From contig NZ_CANNGO010000004.1 in the NCBI RefSeq assembly GCF_947504215.1, positions 1 to 64,000 on the forward strand: a stretch of 64,000 nt of DNA, in the 5' to 3' direction. A model generated the notes under the pieces. That model saw only the letters and a list, made by a program, of their open reading frames with translations. It did no database searches and was not told the DNA's origin. This DNA is from an uncultured Ruegeria sp. GTDB lineage: Bacteria > Pseudomonadota > Alphaproteobacteria > Rhodobacterales > Rhodobacteraceae. Below, in pieces: positions 37,529 through 46,591 of this stretch (the stretch's first letter is position 1; each line of letters opens with the position of its first letter). A program made the position numbers and the translations under genes.

Positions 37529-37684
37529 ATGACAAACACCCTGCCCAGCACGCATGAGGTCCAAAGCGCCATTCACCGGCTGGGCGGCACCCGCGTGGTG
37601 CTGGCCGAGGACCTAGCGCAACTCTCAGGAAAATCCGTCAACAACTTCAATCAGGCCGTCTCACGCAATAAGACCCTCCGCTAG
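37529..37684 (+). pseudogene. Truncated ORF6N-domain protein (phage antirepressor type)
   Basis: A 51-codon reading frame, MTNTLPSTHEVQSAIHRLGG followed by TRVVLAEDLAQLSGKSVNNF and NQAVSRNK. The second half matches the beginning of the ORF6N domain, which typically reads like RVVLDEDLA.LYGV....LNQAVKRN.ERFP. The frame stops (TAG at 37682) just where the rest of the domain would begin, so this is a remnant. A short palindrome, TCACAA-A-TTGTGA (37501-37513), lies just upstream and could be an old operator. It marks decayed mobile or phage DNA. Confidence 0.6.
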
Positions 37685-37810
37685 CGTCATCGCCATTGGC
37701 CGATTACTGAACTCCCAATCTTCACCCTAGCGCAACTCGCTTTTTGGGACCCCAGTCAACTTTGATCCCAATCAATGCTGAAACCGCAACGCGCCAGCAT
37801 ACTGCGGCCT

Positions 37811-38602
37811 ATGACCGTGCCAAACCCGACCGGAGTAGACGCCTATAAACCCACCCAGATCGCCGAGCTGGTTGAAACCGCGGGCGTGTCCAAAGCGCAT
37901 CTGTCGATCGGCCAGACGCTAACGCTGGCCATCCTTGCTGGCGTGTTCATCGGCTTTGGCGGGGCCGCCTACACCATGGTCATGACCGGCGTGGATGCAG
38001 GCTTTGGACCCGCCCGGTTTCTGGGCGGGGTCGTGTTCTCTCTGGGTCTGATCCTGGTGGTTGTTGGTGGCGCTGAGCTGTTCACCGGAAACGCCCTAAT
38101 GACGATTGCCGCAGTAGACCGGAAAATCTCGCCGCGCGATCTGTTGCGAAACTGGGGGCTGGTTTACCTTGGGAATTTGATCGGAGCTATCGCACTGGTC
38201 CTCGCTTTCGCGGCGACGGGTCTGTTGGATGGGCCGATGGGCGCAACGGCTTCGACGATCGCAAATGGCAAGATCGACCTTTCTCCGACGCAGGCCTTTT
38301 TGCGTGGCATTTTGTGCAACGCGCTGGTCTGTCTGGCTGTCTGGCTGAGCTTTGCCGCCAGATCGGTTGTGGGGAAGGTCATGGCGATCCTCTGGCCCAT
38401 ATCCGGCTTCGTTCTGCTGGGTCTCGAGCATTCGGTCGCCAACATGTACCTGCTGCCACAAGGGATGGCCGCAGGAGCTGGCTTTGGGTGGGGCGCGGTT
38501 GTTGGCAACCTGTTCTGGGTTTCTGCCGGTAATATTGTCGGCGGGGCGGGCGGTGTCGCTCTCGCGTATCGCTTTGCGTATCTTCGAAATACATCTCTAT
38601 GA
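37811..38602 (+). CDS. Formate/nitrite transporter (FNT) family channel
   Basis: A 263-residue inner-membrane protein with six hydrophobic segments. The conserved stretches GGAAYTMVMTG, GAELFTGNALM, NWGLVYLGNLIGA, GILCNALVCLAVWLSFAARS and GFEHSVANMY-type GLEHSVANMYLLP define FocA/NirC channels (the last contains the pore His). The anion (formate, nitrite, hydrosulphide or lactate) is not predictable. The start is uncertain: 37811 gives the family-like N-terminus, while another ATG at 37775 adds 12 residues; neither has a good ribosome site. Confidence 0.9.
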   Translation: MTVPNPTGVDAYKPTQIAELVETAGVSKAHLSIGQTLTLAILAGVFIGFGGAAYTMVMTGVDAGFGPARFLGGVVFSLGLILVVVGGAELFTGNALMTIAAVDRKISPRDLLRNWGLVYLGNLIGAIALVLAFAATGLLDGPMGATASTIANGKIDLSPTQAFLRGILCNALVCLAVWLSFAARSVVGKVMAILWPISGFVLLGLEHSVANMYLLPQGMAAGAGFGWGAVVGNLFWVSAGNIVGGAGGVALAYRFAYLRNTSL

Positions 38603-38617
38603 GGCCGCTCTCCCGTT

Positions 38618-38971
38618 CTAAACCCCCAACTCCGCCCGCGCCTTCTTGGTCAACTTGGCCACAACCAATTCATAAGACGTCACGATATGCTCACGCAGCG
38701 AGGCGTCGCTCATGCCACGTTCCTCATAGACCTGTAGCCATTTCATTCCCCGGGACGCCAGATAGGGGGCCGGGCGGATGCCGGGCTCATCGCTCAATAC
38801 CTCAAAGGCCAGATCAGTGGCCTTGAAGGTGAACGCGTCTTTCCCGTCATTCCAGCCACACAGCGCAAACACCTTGCCGCCCACCTTCCACACATCCGCA
38901 TTGCCCCATTGCACGACATGGCTGGTGGCTTTGAGGCTGGAACAGAAGGTATTGAATTCATCGCGGGTCAT
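38618..38971 (-). CDS. MmcQ/YjbR-family DNA-binding-like protein
   Basis: A 117-residue protein with the YjbR core: MTRDEFNTFCSSLKATSHVVQWGNADVWKVGGKVFALCGW, then the FKATDLAFEVLSDEPGIRPAPYLASRGMKWLQV pattern and a C-terminal helical hairpin (SYELVVAKLTKKAR). The family has a double-wing-like fold, and DNA binding is suggested but not established. It is convergent with the FNT gene, 15 bases apart. Confidence 0.85.
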   Translation of the reverse strand: MTRDEFNTFCSSLKATSHVVQWGNADVWKVGGKVFALCGWNDGKDAFTFKATDLAFEVLSDEPGIRPAPYLASRGMKWLQVYEERGMSDASLREHIVTSYELVVAKLTKKARAELGV

Positions 38972-39129
38972 GGGGCCAATCTGAGCGTACTTAGTGGTGC
39001 AAGACAAGCGCTTGCGTTCTATCGAAGACCGAACTCAACGATCAGAGTTCCCGAAGCCACGGCGCTGCTGATCCGTGGTCCGAACCCTGTTGAACTTGCC
39101 AATTCCCAGCCCTCAGCTAATTTCAGCAG

Positions 39130-39558
39130 ATGCGCATACTTCTTATCAGCCTTCTCGTCGGTACACCCGCCCATGCTTGGGAGGCCACCGTAGGTGAGAT
39201 TTGCACGCTGGCCCATGACACCGATGACGCAGGTATTTTCCTGACCTACGATCCGGCACAGCCGTTGTATACGCTGACGGTCACTCGGAAAACCGACACG
39301 TGGACAGTGGCCCCTTGGTTTGCGATGCGGTTCAGTGGGCGCAATCCGATCGAAATCGCAACACCGCGCCATGTCCTTTCACCGGACACCTATTCCCTTG
39401 GCGTTAGTGACGCAGGGTTTGGGAACGTCCTTGATGGGTTGGAATACAATGACATTGCCTACGCCTTCACGCAGGACCGTATCACCGAGTTTCCGCTAAA
39501 CGGCGCTGCGCCCGAAGTTCGCAAGTTTCGCGACTGCGCAGGCGGGCAGCTGTCGTGA
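39130..39558 (+). CDS. Hypothetical secreted protein
   Basis: A 142-residue protein with a short signal peptide (MRILLISLLVGTPAHA) and two cysteines in the mature part (EICTLAH, FRDCAGG) near its two ends, possibly bridged in the periplasm. The middle is beta-rich (YTLTVTRKTDTWTVAPWFAMRF). No domain recognised. It is convergent with the zinc-finger gene. Confidence 0.7.
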   Translation: MRILLISLLVGTPAHAWEATVGEICTLAHDTDDAGIFLTYDPAQPLYTLTVTRKTDTWTVAPWFAMRFSGRNPIEIATPRHVLSPDTYSLGVSDAGFGNVLDGLEYNDIAYAFTQDRITEFPLNGAAPEVRKFRDCAGGQLS

Positions 39559-39573
39559 CCTCACCCGAGGTGG

Positions 39574-39816
39574 TTAGAAATCGAATAGCTCATCCAAAAA
39601 ACCGCCGCGCTTTTTCTTCTTGCGATATCCATGATCTGAGCGGTCGTCATAGCCCTGCTGAGGTGGTGGTGGAGGGGTATGAGCCGCGGACCGGTCAATG
39701 ATTTTGTCCAACTCACCCCGGTCCAGCCAAACGCCACGGCATTGCGGGCAATAGTCGATCTCGACCCCGCTGCGTTCGGCAATCACCAAATTGGCGCCAT
39801 CAATCGGACATTTCAT
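39574..39816 (-). CDS. zf-TFIIB domain protein
   Basis: An 80-residue protein with a zinc-binding C-x2-C-type module: MKCPIDGANLVIAERSGVEIDYCPQCRGVWLDRGELD, where the YCPQCRGVWLDRGEL half is diagnostic of the TFIIB-like zinc ribbon. A proline-rich linker and a basic KKKKRGG segment precede the C-terminal LDELFDF. ATG 39816 has GGAGA about 8 bases upstream. Function unknown; nucleic-acid or protein binding is likely. Confidence 0.82.
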   Translation of the reverse strand: MKCPIDGANLVIAERSGVEIDYCPQCRGVWLDRGELDKIIDRSAAHTPPPPPQQGYDDRSDHGYRKKKKRGGFLDELFDF

Positions 39817-39914
39817 CAAACGTTCTCCCATAGCTGTGCAAGTCAGATGGGAAGGATCGGGCTGATTTTCATCCCGGTTGCGGCCAAGTGCCCCGGTCCG
39901 GCAAGGCAAGCGGA

Positions 39915-40337
39915 TCAGGGTCGCACGAATTTGGCGTTACCAACCGTGCGGTTCGTAGGCGCCGAACTGGTCGGCGGTGTCGCCTGCTGGGTGAAGGCCG
40001 GAGCGAACTTTTCACAGGACACACCATCCCCATCCGCATCGTAGCGCTTGTGATAGCCCGGCTGACCCTTACGAAACGGGCCAAATCCGATGGCGTCCGC
40101 AGCATCACATCCGGCCAAAGCGATCAGGTGCAGCACAGCGTCGTTACGGTCATAGTCAGAGATCCGCAGAAACATACCGGCCGCAAACACTGCGGTGGTC
40201 AGCGGCAGAAAAAGCACCATGATCAGGATGCGCACGGGGGAAAGGGCCTTTCGACGCATGGCGTCGGCCCGACGGTGCCGTTTGGACGAGCGCGGGTTGA
40301 GATCGCTCTCGTTTCGTGCAGGTTTTCCGAACAACAT
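39915..40337 (-). CDS. Membrane-anchored excalibur-domain protein
   Basis: A 140-residue protein with a basic N-terminus, one transmembrane segment (about ILIMVLFLPLTTAVFAAGMFL) and an extracytoplasmic tail. The tail contains YHKRYDADGDGVSCE, the Ca-binding DxDxDGxxC motif of the excalibur domain, with a partner cysteine in AGCDAAD. The start at 40337 is a choice; the frame extends to 40397. Function unknown, likely in the envelope. Confidence 0.78.
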   Translation of the reverse strand: MLFGKPARNESDLNPRSSKRHRRADAMRRKALSPVRILIMVLFLPLTTAVFAAGMFLRISDYDRNDAVLHLIALAGCDAADAIGFGPFRKGQPGYHKRYDADGDGVSCEKFAPAFTQQATPPTSSAPTNRTVGNAKFVRP

Positions 40338-40438
40338 GCTGTCAGGATACTCCGGATATGTGGCAACAGTTGGACTGGCCCCAAGTAGATCAGGCATCTA
40401 TCAATGGCAATTAGTGATTGTTCCCGGAACCACCCGAC

Positions 40439-40921
40439 ATGACCAAAACCGACCCGTTCCAACCAATGGACGCCACCGCCCGTAGTCAGGTGAAAGAACT
40501 GATCACCGACGCAACATTTGCTGCGCTGGCGGTTCTGCGTCCGGACAGCTTATTGCCATCAGTCTCTCGTATCGCGCTGGCCACGGATGACGCTGGGCGC
40601 CCGGTATCTCTGATTTCGACCCTTGCGGATCATACGCAAGCGCTGCGGGCAAATTCGTCTTGCGCCCTTCTGATTGGTGAGCCCGCCGACAAAGGCGATC
40701 CGCTGACCCATCCTCGGTTAACACTCCATGCAATCGCACGGCTGGTTCCGAAGGAAACGCCAGAGCACAACAGATTGCGCGCAAGATATCTAAGCTTACG
40801 CCCAAAGGCAAAGCTCTATGTCGATTTCGCCGATTTCAACTTTATCCATTTTGACGTTCAGGATGGCGTTCTGAACGGCGGGTTTGGCAAGGCATACCGC
40901 CTTGCCCCTGACGATCTGTAA
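40439..40921 (+). CDS. Pyridoxamine 5'-phosphate oxidase-like / HugZ-family protein
   Basis: A 160-residue split-barrel flavin-binding-fold protein. TFAALAVLRPDSLLPSVSRIALATDDAGRPVSLISTLADHTQALRANSSCALLIGEP is the family's N-terminal barrel, and the C-terminal part has RYLSLRPKAKLYVDFADFNFIHFDV. The HugZ-like branch binds haem or FMN; which applies here is unknown. ATG 40439 is preferred to an in-frame upstream ATG at 40418. It converges with the UspA gene. Confidence 0.8.
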   Translation: MTKTDPFQPMDATARSQVKELITDATFAALAVLRPDSLLPSVSRIALATDDAGRPVSLISTLADHTQALRANSSCALLIGEPADKGDPLTHPRLTLHAIARLVPKETPEHNRLRARYLSLRPKAKLYVDFADFNFIHFDVQDGVLNGGFGKAYRLAPDDL

Positions 40922-40924
40922 CCC

Positions 40925-41332
40925 TCACCGCACCACGTGCACAGCACATTTTGCGTGGCGCACCACATGCGACGCCGTCGAGCCCAACAAAAGATCCTGC
41001 ATTCCCGGCCTGTGCGAGGCCATGATGATCAGATCCGGTTTGTGTTCTTCCGACCAATCCAAGATCGTTCTGCCCGAATGGCCTTCTACTACCAAGCCCG
41101 TCGCATTGGGCAGTTTTGCGGCCATATTGTCCAATTCGGTTTGGATCGCCTTGCGCGCTTCCGTCAAATACTCGGCAGGCATGTAGGAAATTGCATAATT
41201 CGGAATATGCTCAACCACATGCATCAACGTCACCTGCGCATCTGGCGTCGCCAGAACTTCGGCCAGTTTCAGCGAACCGGAAGTATCTCGTTCGGTATCA
41301 AACGAAATGGGGACAAGAATGTTATGATACAT
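40925..41332 (-). CDS. Universal stress protein UspA family
   Basis: A 135-residue single UspA domain: MYHNILVPISFDTERDTS at the start, VTLMHVVEHIPNY, and the nucleotide-binding stretch LIIMASHRPGMQDLLLGSTASHVVRHAKCAVHVVR. The glycine/serine pattern (G-x2-G-x9-G/S) is present in altered form, so ATP binding is possible. AAGGAGGA precedes the ATG at 41332. Confidence 0.9.
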   Translation of the reverse strand: MYHNILVPISFDTERDTSGSLKLAEVLATPDAQVTLMHVVEHIPNYAISYMPAEYLTEARKAIQTELDNMAAKLPNATGLVVEGHSGRTILDWSEEHKPDLIIMASHRPGMQDLLLGSTASHVVRHAKCAVHVVR

Positions 41333-41398
41333 GCTGCAGTCCTCCTTTTTATACCCATCTAACATGAGCCTAAAAACTAGCGCGTGCTTTGATCCAGG

Positions 41399-41725
41399 TC
41401 AGGAATTTCCGAATGTTTCAGCCACGTCATACATGACAGGCTCAAAGCTTTTGCACAGCTCGTTGATCTTGCGGTTTCGGTCGCGCATCTCAGGCGTGCG
41501 CAGCATCGCCAGAAAGTCTTCCCGGCGCTTCCACTGAGAATAGTTGGCGATACGTGTCTGAGCGTCATTTACATGCAACCCAGCTGAAACGAAGCCTGGC
41601 TGTTTGGAAATGAAGTCAGCATAGGCTTCGGTCAACGATTCGAGCAAGTCCTGGCAAGTTCCGGGGGTCATTTCAAAGGTGGTAATAACAGTTTGGACGC
41701 TGGTGTTTTTAGCTATGTTCGGCAT
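41399..41725 (-). CDS. Antibiotic biosynthesis monooxygenase (ABM) domain protein
   Basis: A 108-residue ferredoxin-like-fold protein; the pattern is LLESLTEAYADFISKQPGFVSAGLHVNDAQTRIANYSQWKRREDFLAML. Such proteins are small monooxygenases or haem/quinone-binding proteins. GGAGGAG precedes the ATG. Substrate unknown; it may form a unit with the UspA gene downstream on the same strand. Confidence 0.8.
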   Translation of the reverse strand: MPNIAKNTSVQTVITTFEMTPGTCQDLLESLTEAYADFISKQPGFVSAGLHVNDAQTRIANYSQWKRREDFLAMLRTPEMRDRNRKINELCKSFEPVMYDVAETFGNS

Positions 41726-41848
41726 CTAGCTCCTCCTTTGGCTGACCTGAGCCTAGCATAGGAAATTGAAACGTCTCCTGTTTCCTTCGGCTTTCTTATC
41801 ACATCCAAATGGCACGCTGAATATTCAAGGAAACCACCCGATAAATGT

Positions 41849-41870
41849 GGCTGCCCGTTGGCGGGCAACC
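41849..41870 (-). terminator. Possible terminator hairpin after the beta-helix gene
   Basis: TGCCCG (41852-41857) and CGGGCA (41862-41867) form a 6-bp stem with loop TTGG, extendable by GG/CC across a single-base internal mismatch. It begins 11 bases after the minus-strand stop at 41881. The T content following it on the minus strand is modest, so termination is uncertain. Confidence 0.45.
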
Positions 41871-41880
41871 ATCCAGTAAA

Positions 41881-44169
41881 TCAACGCTCCATCCGCATTA
41901 GAACCGAGACCTCACCTTGCAAGTTTTCCGGCCACCGCAGCAATAACCCATCGCCATTGCTGCCTTGCTCCAGTTCCACATAGGGTGTCGCGTGACGCAC
42001 TGATCCAAAGACACTCCGTAGCGGTCCAAGAACAGTCACGGCATCACAACTGCGGACCTTACCGCCGAACGGCAAATGAGCATAAGACCAAACTGCCCAA
42101 GCGCTGGTTGCAGACTGTTGCAGATTTCGGACTCTCAGGGGGTTCGCGGCCTTCACGCTCACGCCATGATATGTGTTGTTTTGGAAGGTCACGTTAACAT
42201 GGCGGTTCTTATCCAGATCGGCAAACGTGGTGTCCACCCTTTCCGCCCGGTCAATCCCGCCGCTGCTGGCGCGAAATTTGTTCCCGGTGACGGCCAATCC
42301 GTTCAGGAAGTGCCCCGGGCCATGTGGGCGGATGACAATATAACTGAACCAGGGCGGCGCTTCGCTGGAATAGAAGATATTATCGGTGATGCTCATGGCA
42401 CTGAACGAGTACCCCGAAACATAACTGGGAGTGGCATCCCGTTCATTTGACCATTCGACGAAACAGTTATCCACATAGTTCTCGGCGATGGTCGAACTGT
42501 TGTAGGTCCCGATCATGATCAGCCCGGCGGTACGGACGCCCTGCGGAATGCTGTCGCCCTGAAAGAAATGGTTGCCCAGGATCATGTTGTTGTCCCCGCC
42601 GACAACGGCAAAGTGTTTGAAACGTACCGCTCGGTTGTGTCGTAACTTCACGTCATTCGCGTTGGTATTCAGCGCTATCGAATTGCGGTCAGTGACAACG
42701 AACGACTCCTCCGCAGACAGGAACTGACAATTGTCGATCAGCATCCCCTTACACCCGGTTCCGATCGACGAGATTCCGCGATCCTTGGGCCGGCTGACAA
42801 AACAATCCGTCAGCGAGAACGTACTGCCCGACGGCGCCAATCGGATAGCGCTGCAACGCCCGTTGCATTGAAACTCGATTTGCTCCATTCCGAATTTCCG
42901 CAGCGTACTGAAGCCGCTGAAATCCAAGAGATACTTGAACGCCTTAAAGGTAAACGTTTGGGTGCCGGATGCATCATAGATGGCTGCGTTCAGGGTGATC
43001 TCTCCGGCGCCAATATCCTTGGATCGCACATAGATCTCGCGCCCCACACCACTACCCTCCACCAACGAGCCTACGGGGATGTTTGCAATATTGGCCACAT
43101 TCGTCAGTCGTTTTGAATCCGACGGATCGTAGGTCGCGACCGAAGTAAATGTCTCGGTATCCCAGGCAGAATTGCTTTTAGCATCAAACTGCCCGTTGCG
43201 GATCACGCGGCGCGTGGAAAACCCGCTTTGCCTGTTGGGGACTGCAGCGGCCAGTTCAATCGGTGCATTGACCGAGATCTTGCGCCCCGCCAGATCCAAC
43301 GACTCATGATCTGCGTTGTTCAACAACGCCTGAAATGCCTTCTTAAACGCCAGCTCTTCGTCGCCAAAGGCCGCGTCATAGGCAGGAAAGTCAAAGTTCT
43401 TGGTCAGCAGCAGCATTTTGTCGTCGGGCATTGTGACCGTGCCTTCGAAATCAATCTCGGACGCCATGCTGGTGTTTTCCGCCAGATGATAAGTACCTTG
43501 AGGGACATAGACCCTGCGTCCACCGGCTCCCAGATCCGCCGCTTCAAACGCGGCTGAATCGTCGGTGACTCCATCCCCTATAGCGCCAAAATCGCGGACA
43601 TCGACGACGCTGATCATCTCGCGCAAAAAAATACTGGTTACATCGGTGATCTCAATATCATCGACCCGGACCAATGCCCCGTTGACCCCTTCGATATCCA
43701 AACCAAAATGCCCGTACAGAGCAGACACACCCCAAGGCATATCCACCCCAGGACGCTGTCCGGTGCCGACGATCGCCGTAATCTCATGCACCGTACCATA
43801 GCCGGAAAGCTGCGTGGCGGGCCCCTGTTCGGCAACAGCAGCCAAATGGGTGTCGCCAGCAGCCCCGGCCCAAGCCGCAACCCTGACCTCAGGCAGCGGC
43901 CCGCTGATCGCCTTTACCCGGGCCTTGATCTGCAAGTAACAGCCCGGCACGATTGGCGTCTGCCCCATGTAACGCAGCTTTTGCGTGGCATTAACCTTCA
44001 GTATCTCAAGACAGCCTCCGAAATCCGCATCCGCCGGAACAAAGGCCCCTGTCCCTGATCCGTCATAGGTTGGTGAGCCCGGCGTGCCGTCGCCCGCAGA
44101 CCATACACCTAAGCCATTCGCGAACTGAGGCGGCATGAACACGATGCCGTCGGTGATTGCCTTGTTCAT
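41881..44169 (-). CDS. Right-handed beta-helix protein (pectate lyase 3 / GH28-related)
   Basis: A 762-residue protein. The first ~200 residues (MNKAITDGIVFMPPQFANGL... to the VRVDDIEIT region) look like a carbohydrate-binding jelly-roll. VVDVRDFGAIGDGVTDDSAAFEAAD is the classic entry motif of Pectate_lyase_3 / tailspike-like beta-helices, and many short N-rich, G-rich turns (NTNANDVKLRHNRAVRF, GNHFFQGDS, NIFYSSE) follow. No Sec signal is visible. ATG 44169 has AAAGGGA 5 bases upstream. It could act on or bind surface polysaccharide; the active site cannot be assigned. I recall similar proteins in many Rhodobacteraceae. Confidence 0.78.
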   Translation of the reverse strand: MNKAITDGIVFMPPQFANGLGVWSAGDGTPGSPTYDGSGTGAFVPADADFGGCLEILKVNATQKLRYMGQTPIVPGCYLQIKARVKAISGPLPEVRVAAWAGAAGDTHLAAVAEQGPATQLSGYGTVHEITAIVGTGQRPGVDMPWGVSALYGHFGLDIEGVNGALVRVDDIEITDVTSIFLREMISVVDVRDFGAIGDGVTDDSAAFEAADLGAGGRRVYVPQGTYHLAENTSMASEIDFEGTVTMPDDKMLLLTKNFDFPAYDAAFGDEELAFKKAFQALLNNADHESLDLAGRKISVNAPIELAAAVPNRQSGFSTRRVIRNGQFDAKSNSAWDTETFTSVATYDPSDSKRLTNVANIANIPVGSLVEGSGVGREIYVRSKDIGAGEITLNAAIYDASGTQTFTFKAFKYLLDFSGFSTLRKFGMEQIEFQCNGRCSAIRLAPSGSTFSLTDCFVSRPKDRGISSIGTGCKGMLIDNCQFLSAEESFVVTDRNSIALNTNANDVKLRHNRAVRFKHFAVVGGDNNMILGNHFFQGDSIPQGVRTAGLIMIGTYNSSTIAENYVDNCFVEWSNERDATPSYVSGYSFSAMSITDNIFYSSEAPPWFSYIVIRPHGPGHFLNGLAVTGNKFRASSGGIDRAERVDTTFADLDKNRHVNVTFQNNTYHGVSVKAANPLRVRNLQQSATSAWAVWSYAHLPFGGKVRSCDAVTVLGPLRSVFGSVRHATPYVELEQGSNGDGLLLRWPENLQGEVSVLMRMER

Positions 44170-44306
44170 AGAAATCCCTTTCCCAATCGCGCCGCACAAA
44201 TCTGCGACACGTTCAAACCTCGTGTTCAGGTCCACCCCGAACGCGAAAGTCTGAGTACCCAAAAGGAATTAACCGCCGCTCAAATCACCGTAACGATGGT
44301 GTTGCG

Positions 44307-44708
44307 TCAGGCTGCCGGATCCGCGTTGCCCAACAGCTGTACACCGTTGATCTTCCAAGCGTCGTTCTGCTGCACCATCTGATAGTCCAAAATATGCACC
44401 CGCCCGTCACCATCGGTGATCATGACCTTCTGCCATAACGCTCCGGCGACCTCTCGCAGGTCCAGAAACCGCACATCTGCTGGCCGCCAGACCATTGGAT
44501 AACCGCGCTGCACCATAACGCCAAAATTCTCAGGTGTTCCGAACAGGCGCTGGATATTGGGGCTGGCAAAGGTGAAGGCAGTTGCAAAGTCATCCGCCTT
44601 GAATGCCTGTATCTGTGCGGCAATATTAGCCTCGATCTCGGCGTTCTGGGCGAAGGCACCTGATGCCAGTCCGGCACTCAGGGATATAGCAAGCAATAAA
44701 CGACGCAT
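44307..44708 (-). CDS. DUF4864-type secreted protein
   Basis: A 133-residue protein with a Sec signal peptide (MRRLLLAISLSAGLASGAFAQ). The mature domain (IAAQIQAFKADDFATAFTFASPNIQRLFGTPENFGVMVQRGYPMVWRP) is the DUF4864 pattern, an NTF2-like small fold of unknown function, ending IDYQMVQQNDAWKINGVQL-like. No clear operon partner. Confidence 0.85.
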   Translation of the reverse strand: MRRLLLAISLSAGLASGAFAQNAEIEANIAAQIQAFKADDFATAFTFASPNIQRLFGTPENFGVMVQRGYPMVWRPADVRFLDLREVAGALWQKVMITDGDGRVHILDYQMVQQNDAWKINGVQLLGNADPAA

Positions 44709-44756
44709 AGGGCCACCTCCTATTCGAAGGATAGCCTCACGCTAGGTCAGGTCAAA

Positions 44757-46331
44757 TCAGACCAGCTCTCCGGCCAGCGCCTTGTCGATCAGCGCAATGG
44801 TTTCCGGCACGCCATAAAGCGCGATGAACCCGCCGAACCGCGGGCCCTGCGAGGCGCCCAAAAGCACCTCATACAATGCCGTGAACCAGCCCCGCAGCGG
44901 ATCAAATCGCTCACGTCCGACGGCATAAACCACCGATTGCAGCGCTTCATCCTCGATGGGTCCGTCATACGCTTCCAACTCCGCCTTCAACGCTTCCAGC
45001 GCTTCACGCTCTTGATTCGTCGGTGCCCGGTGCATGCGGGTGGGTTTGACAAAATCATTGAAGTACCGAACAGCAAAACCCGCCGCCTGATCCAGATCGG
45101 GGTGCGTCTCGGCCGTGGCATCCGGCGCATAGCGACGGATGAAACCCCACAATGCCTCTTTGTCCTCGGCCCCGGAAACCGACGCGAGGTTCAACATCAT
45201 TGCAAAGGGGACGATCAGGGTCGACTCAGGAACGTCGCCGCCGTGGATATGCCAGACGGGGTTGTTCAATTGCGCCTTCAATTCCTGCCCCGGGTAAGCC
45301 CGCAACTGCTGATGGTATTCATCGTAGGCTTTTGGGATCACATCGAAATGCATCCGTTTGGCCGTCTTGGGCTTTTGGTACATGAAATACGCAAGGCTTT
45401 CAGTCGGCGCATAGGTCAGCCATTCGTCAATCGACACCCCGTTGCCCGAAGACTTGGAAATCTTCTGACCGTTTTCATCCAGAAACAGCTCATACGAGAA
45501 ATGCTCCGGCGCACGGCCCCCCAGCGCCCGGCAGATCGCGTCATAGATCTTTTCGTTGGTGGCGTGTTCCTTGCCATACATCTCGAAATCAACGCCCAGC
45601 GCCGCCCAGCGCGCACCAAAATCCGGTTTCCACTGCAGCTTTACGTTGCCGCCGGCGACCGGCAGCGTCCATTCCTTGCCGTCTTCGTCGTCGAAGGTAA
45701 CGGTGTAAGTCTCAGCACAAACCTTCTTCATCGGCACATACAGAACGCGACCGGTTTCGGGATGGATCGGCAGGAAGATCGAATAGGTCTGCTGGCGTTC
45801 TTCCCGCAGGCTTTTGAGCATGATCGCCATCACGGCATCATAGTTATCGACCGCCCGCCTCAGGATTTCATCAAACTGGCCTGAGCGATAAAAGTCCCGT
45901 GCTGAATAGAACTCATACTCGAAGCCAAAGGTATCGAGAAACCGACGCAGCATCGCATTGTTGTATTCGCCGAAGCTGGGATATTCGCCAAACGGATCGG
46001 GAACAGTGGTCAGCGGGCATTGCAAATAGTCTTGCAGCGCCTCAGGGTTTGGCACGTTGCTGGGCACCTTGCGCATGCCATCGAGATCGTCCGAGAAACA
46101 GATCAGCTTGGTTGGAATGTCCGACAGCGCCTCAAACGCGCGCTTGACCATGGTGGTCCGCGCAACTTCGCCAAACGTTCCGATATGCGGCAAGCCCGAG
46201 GGACCATAGCCCGTCTCAAACAGCACATACCCCTTTTCTGGAGCACCCCGCTTGTACCGTTTGAGCAACCGCCGCGCCTCTTCAAAGGGCCAGGCCTTGG
46301 ACGTCATCGCGGTTTCACGCAGGTCAGACAT
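44757..46331 (-). CDS. lysS: Lysyl-tRNA synthetase, class I
   Basis: A 524-residue enzyme attaching lysine to tRNA-Lys. It is the class I (archaeal/alphaproteobacterial) form, unlike the class II enzyme of most bacteria: [16 protein letters not shown] carries the HIGH-type motif and KISKSSGNG the KMSKS loop. The C-terminal helical region is typical. The start [14 protein letters not shown] at 46331 has GGAG about 10 bases upstream; the frame is open to 46670, but those extra 113 codons resemble no synthetase sequence. Confidence 0.95.
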   Translation of the reverse strand: MSDLRETAMTSKAWPFEEARRLLKRYKRGAPEKGYVLFETGYGPSGLPHIGTFGEVARTTMVKRAFEALSDIPTKLICFSDDLDGMRKVPSNVPNPEALQDYLQCPLTTVPDPFGEYPSFGEYNNAMLRRFLDTFGFEYEFYSARDFYRSGQFDEILRRAVDNYDAVMAIMLKSLREERQQTYSIFLPIHPETGRVLYVPMKKVCAETYTVTFDDEDGKEWTLPVAGGNVKLQWKPDFGARWAALGVDFEMYGKEHATNEKIYDAICRALGGRAPEHFSYELFLDENGQKISKSSGNGVSIDEWLTYAPTESLAYFMYQKPKTAKRMHFDVIPKAYDEYHQQLRAYPGQELKAQLNNPVWHIHGGDVPESTLIVPFAMMLNLASVSGAEDKEALWGFIRRYAPDATAETHPDLDQAAGFAVRYFNDFVKPTRMHRAPTNQEREALEALKAELEAYDGPIEDEALQSVVYAVGRERFDPLRGWFTALYEVLLGASQGPRFGGFIALYGVPETIALIDKALAGELV

Positions 46332-46591
46332 TTGTATTGAACTCCATCGGGGATCGTGCCAGCTACCCCATGCAACCAGCCCGGCCCCTGTTATTGTGCG
46401 GATGCAGCATGAGTCAATAAAGCGGACGGTATTTCTCGATACGCGCCTGAAAGGAATTTGACGGCATTGCCAGGTGCGCCAATAAACAGAGCAACCTCTG
46501 GGCGGTATTTCTGCTTCGCCCCGGTTCCAAAGCCTGCTATGACACGTCTTCTGCAAGAACACAGTAAACGATCTGAAAACAAGGAAGACAC

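Noticed and set aside
37242..37532. 96-codon plus-strand frame between the lipoprotein and the ORF6N remnant, and a 116-codon frame opposite it
   Set aside because: Neither has a ribosome site or recognisable domain, and both overlap neighbouring features; possibly debris of the same insertion.
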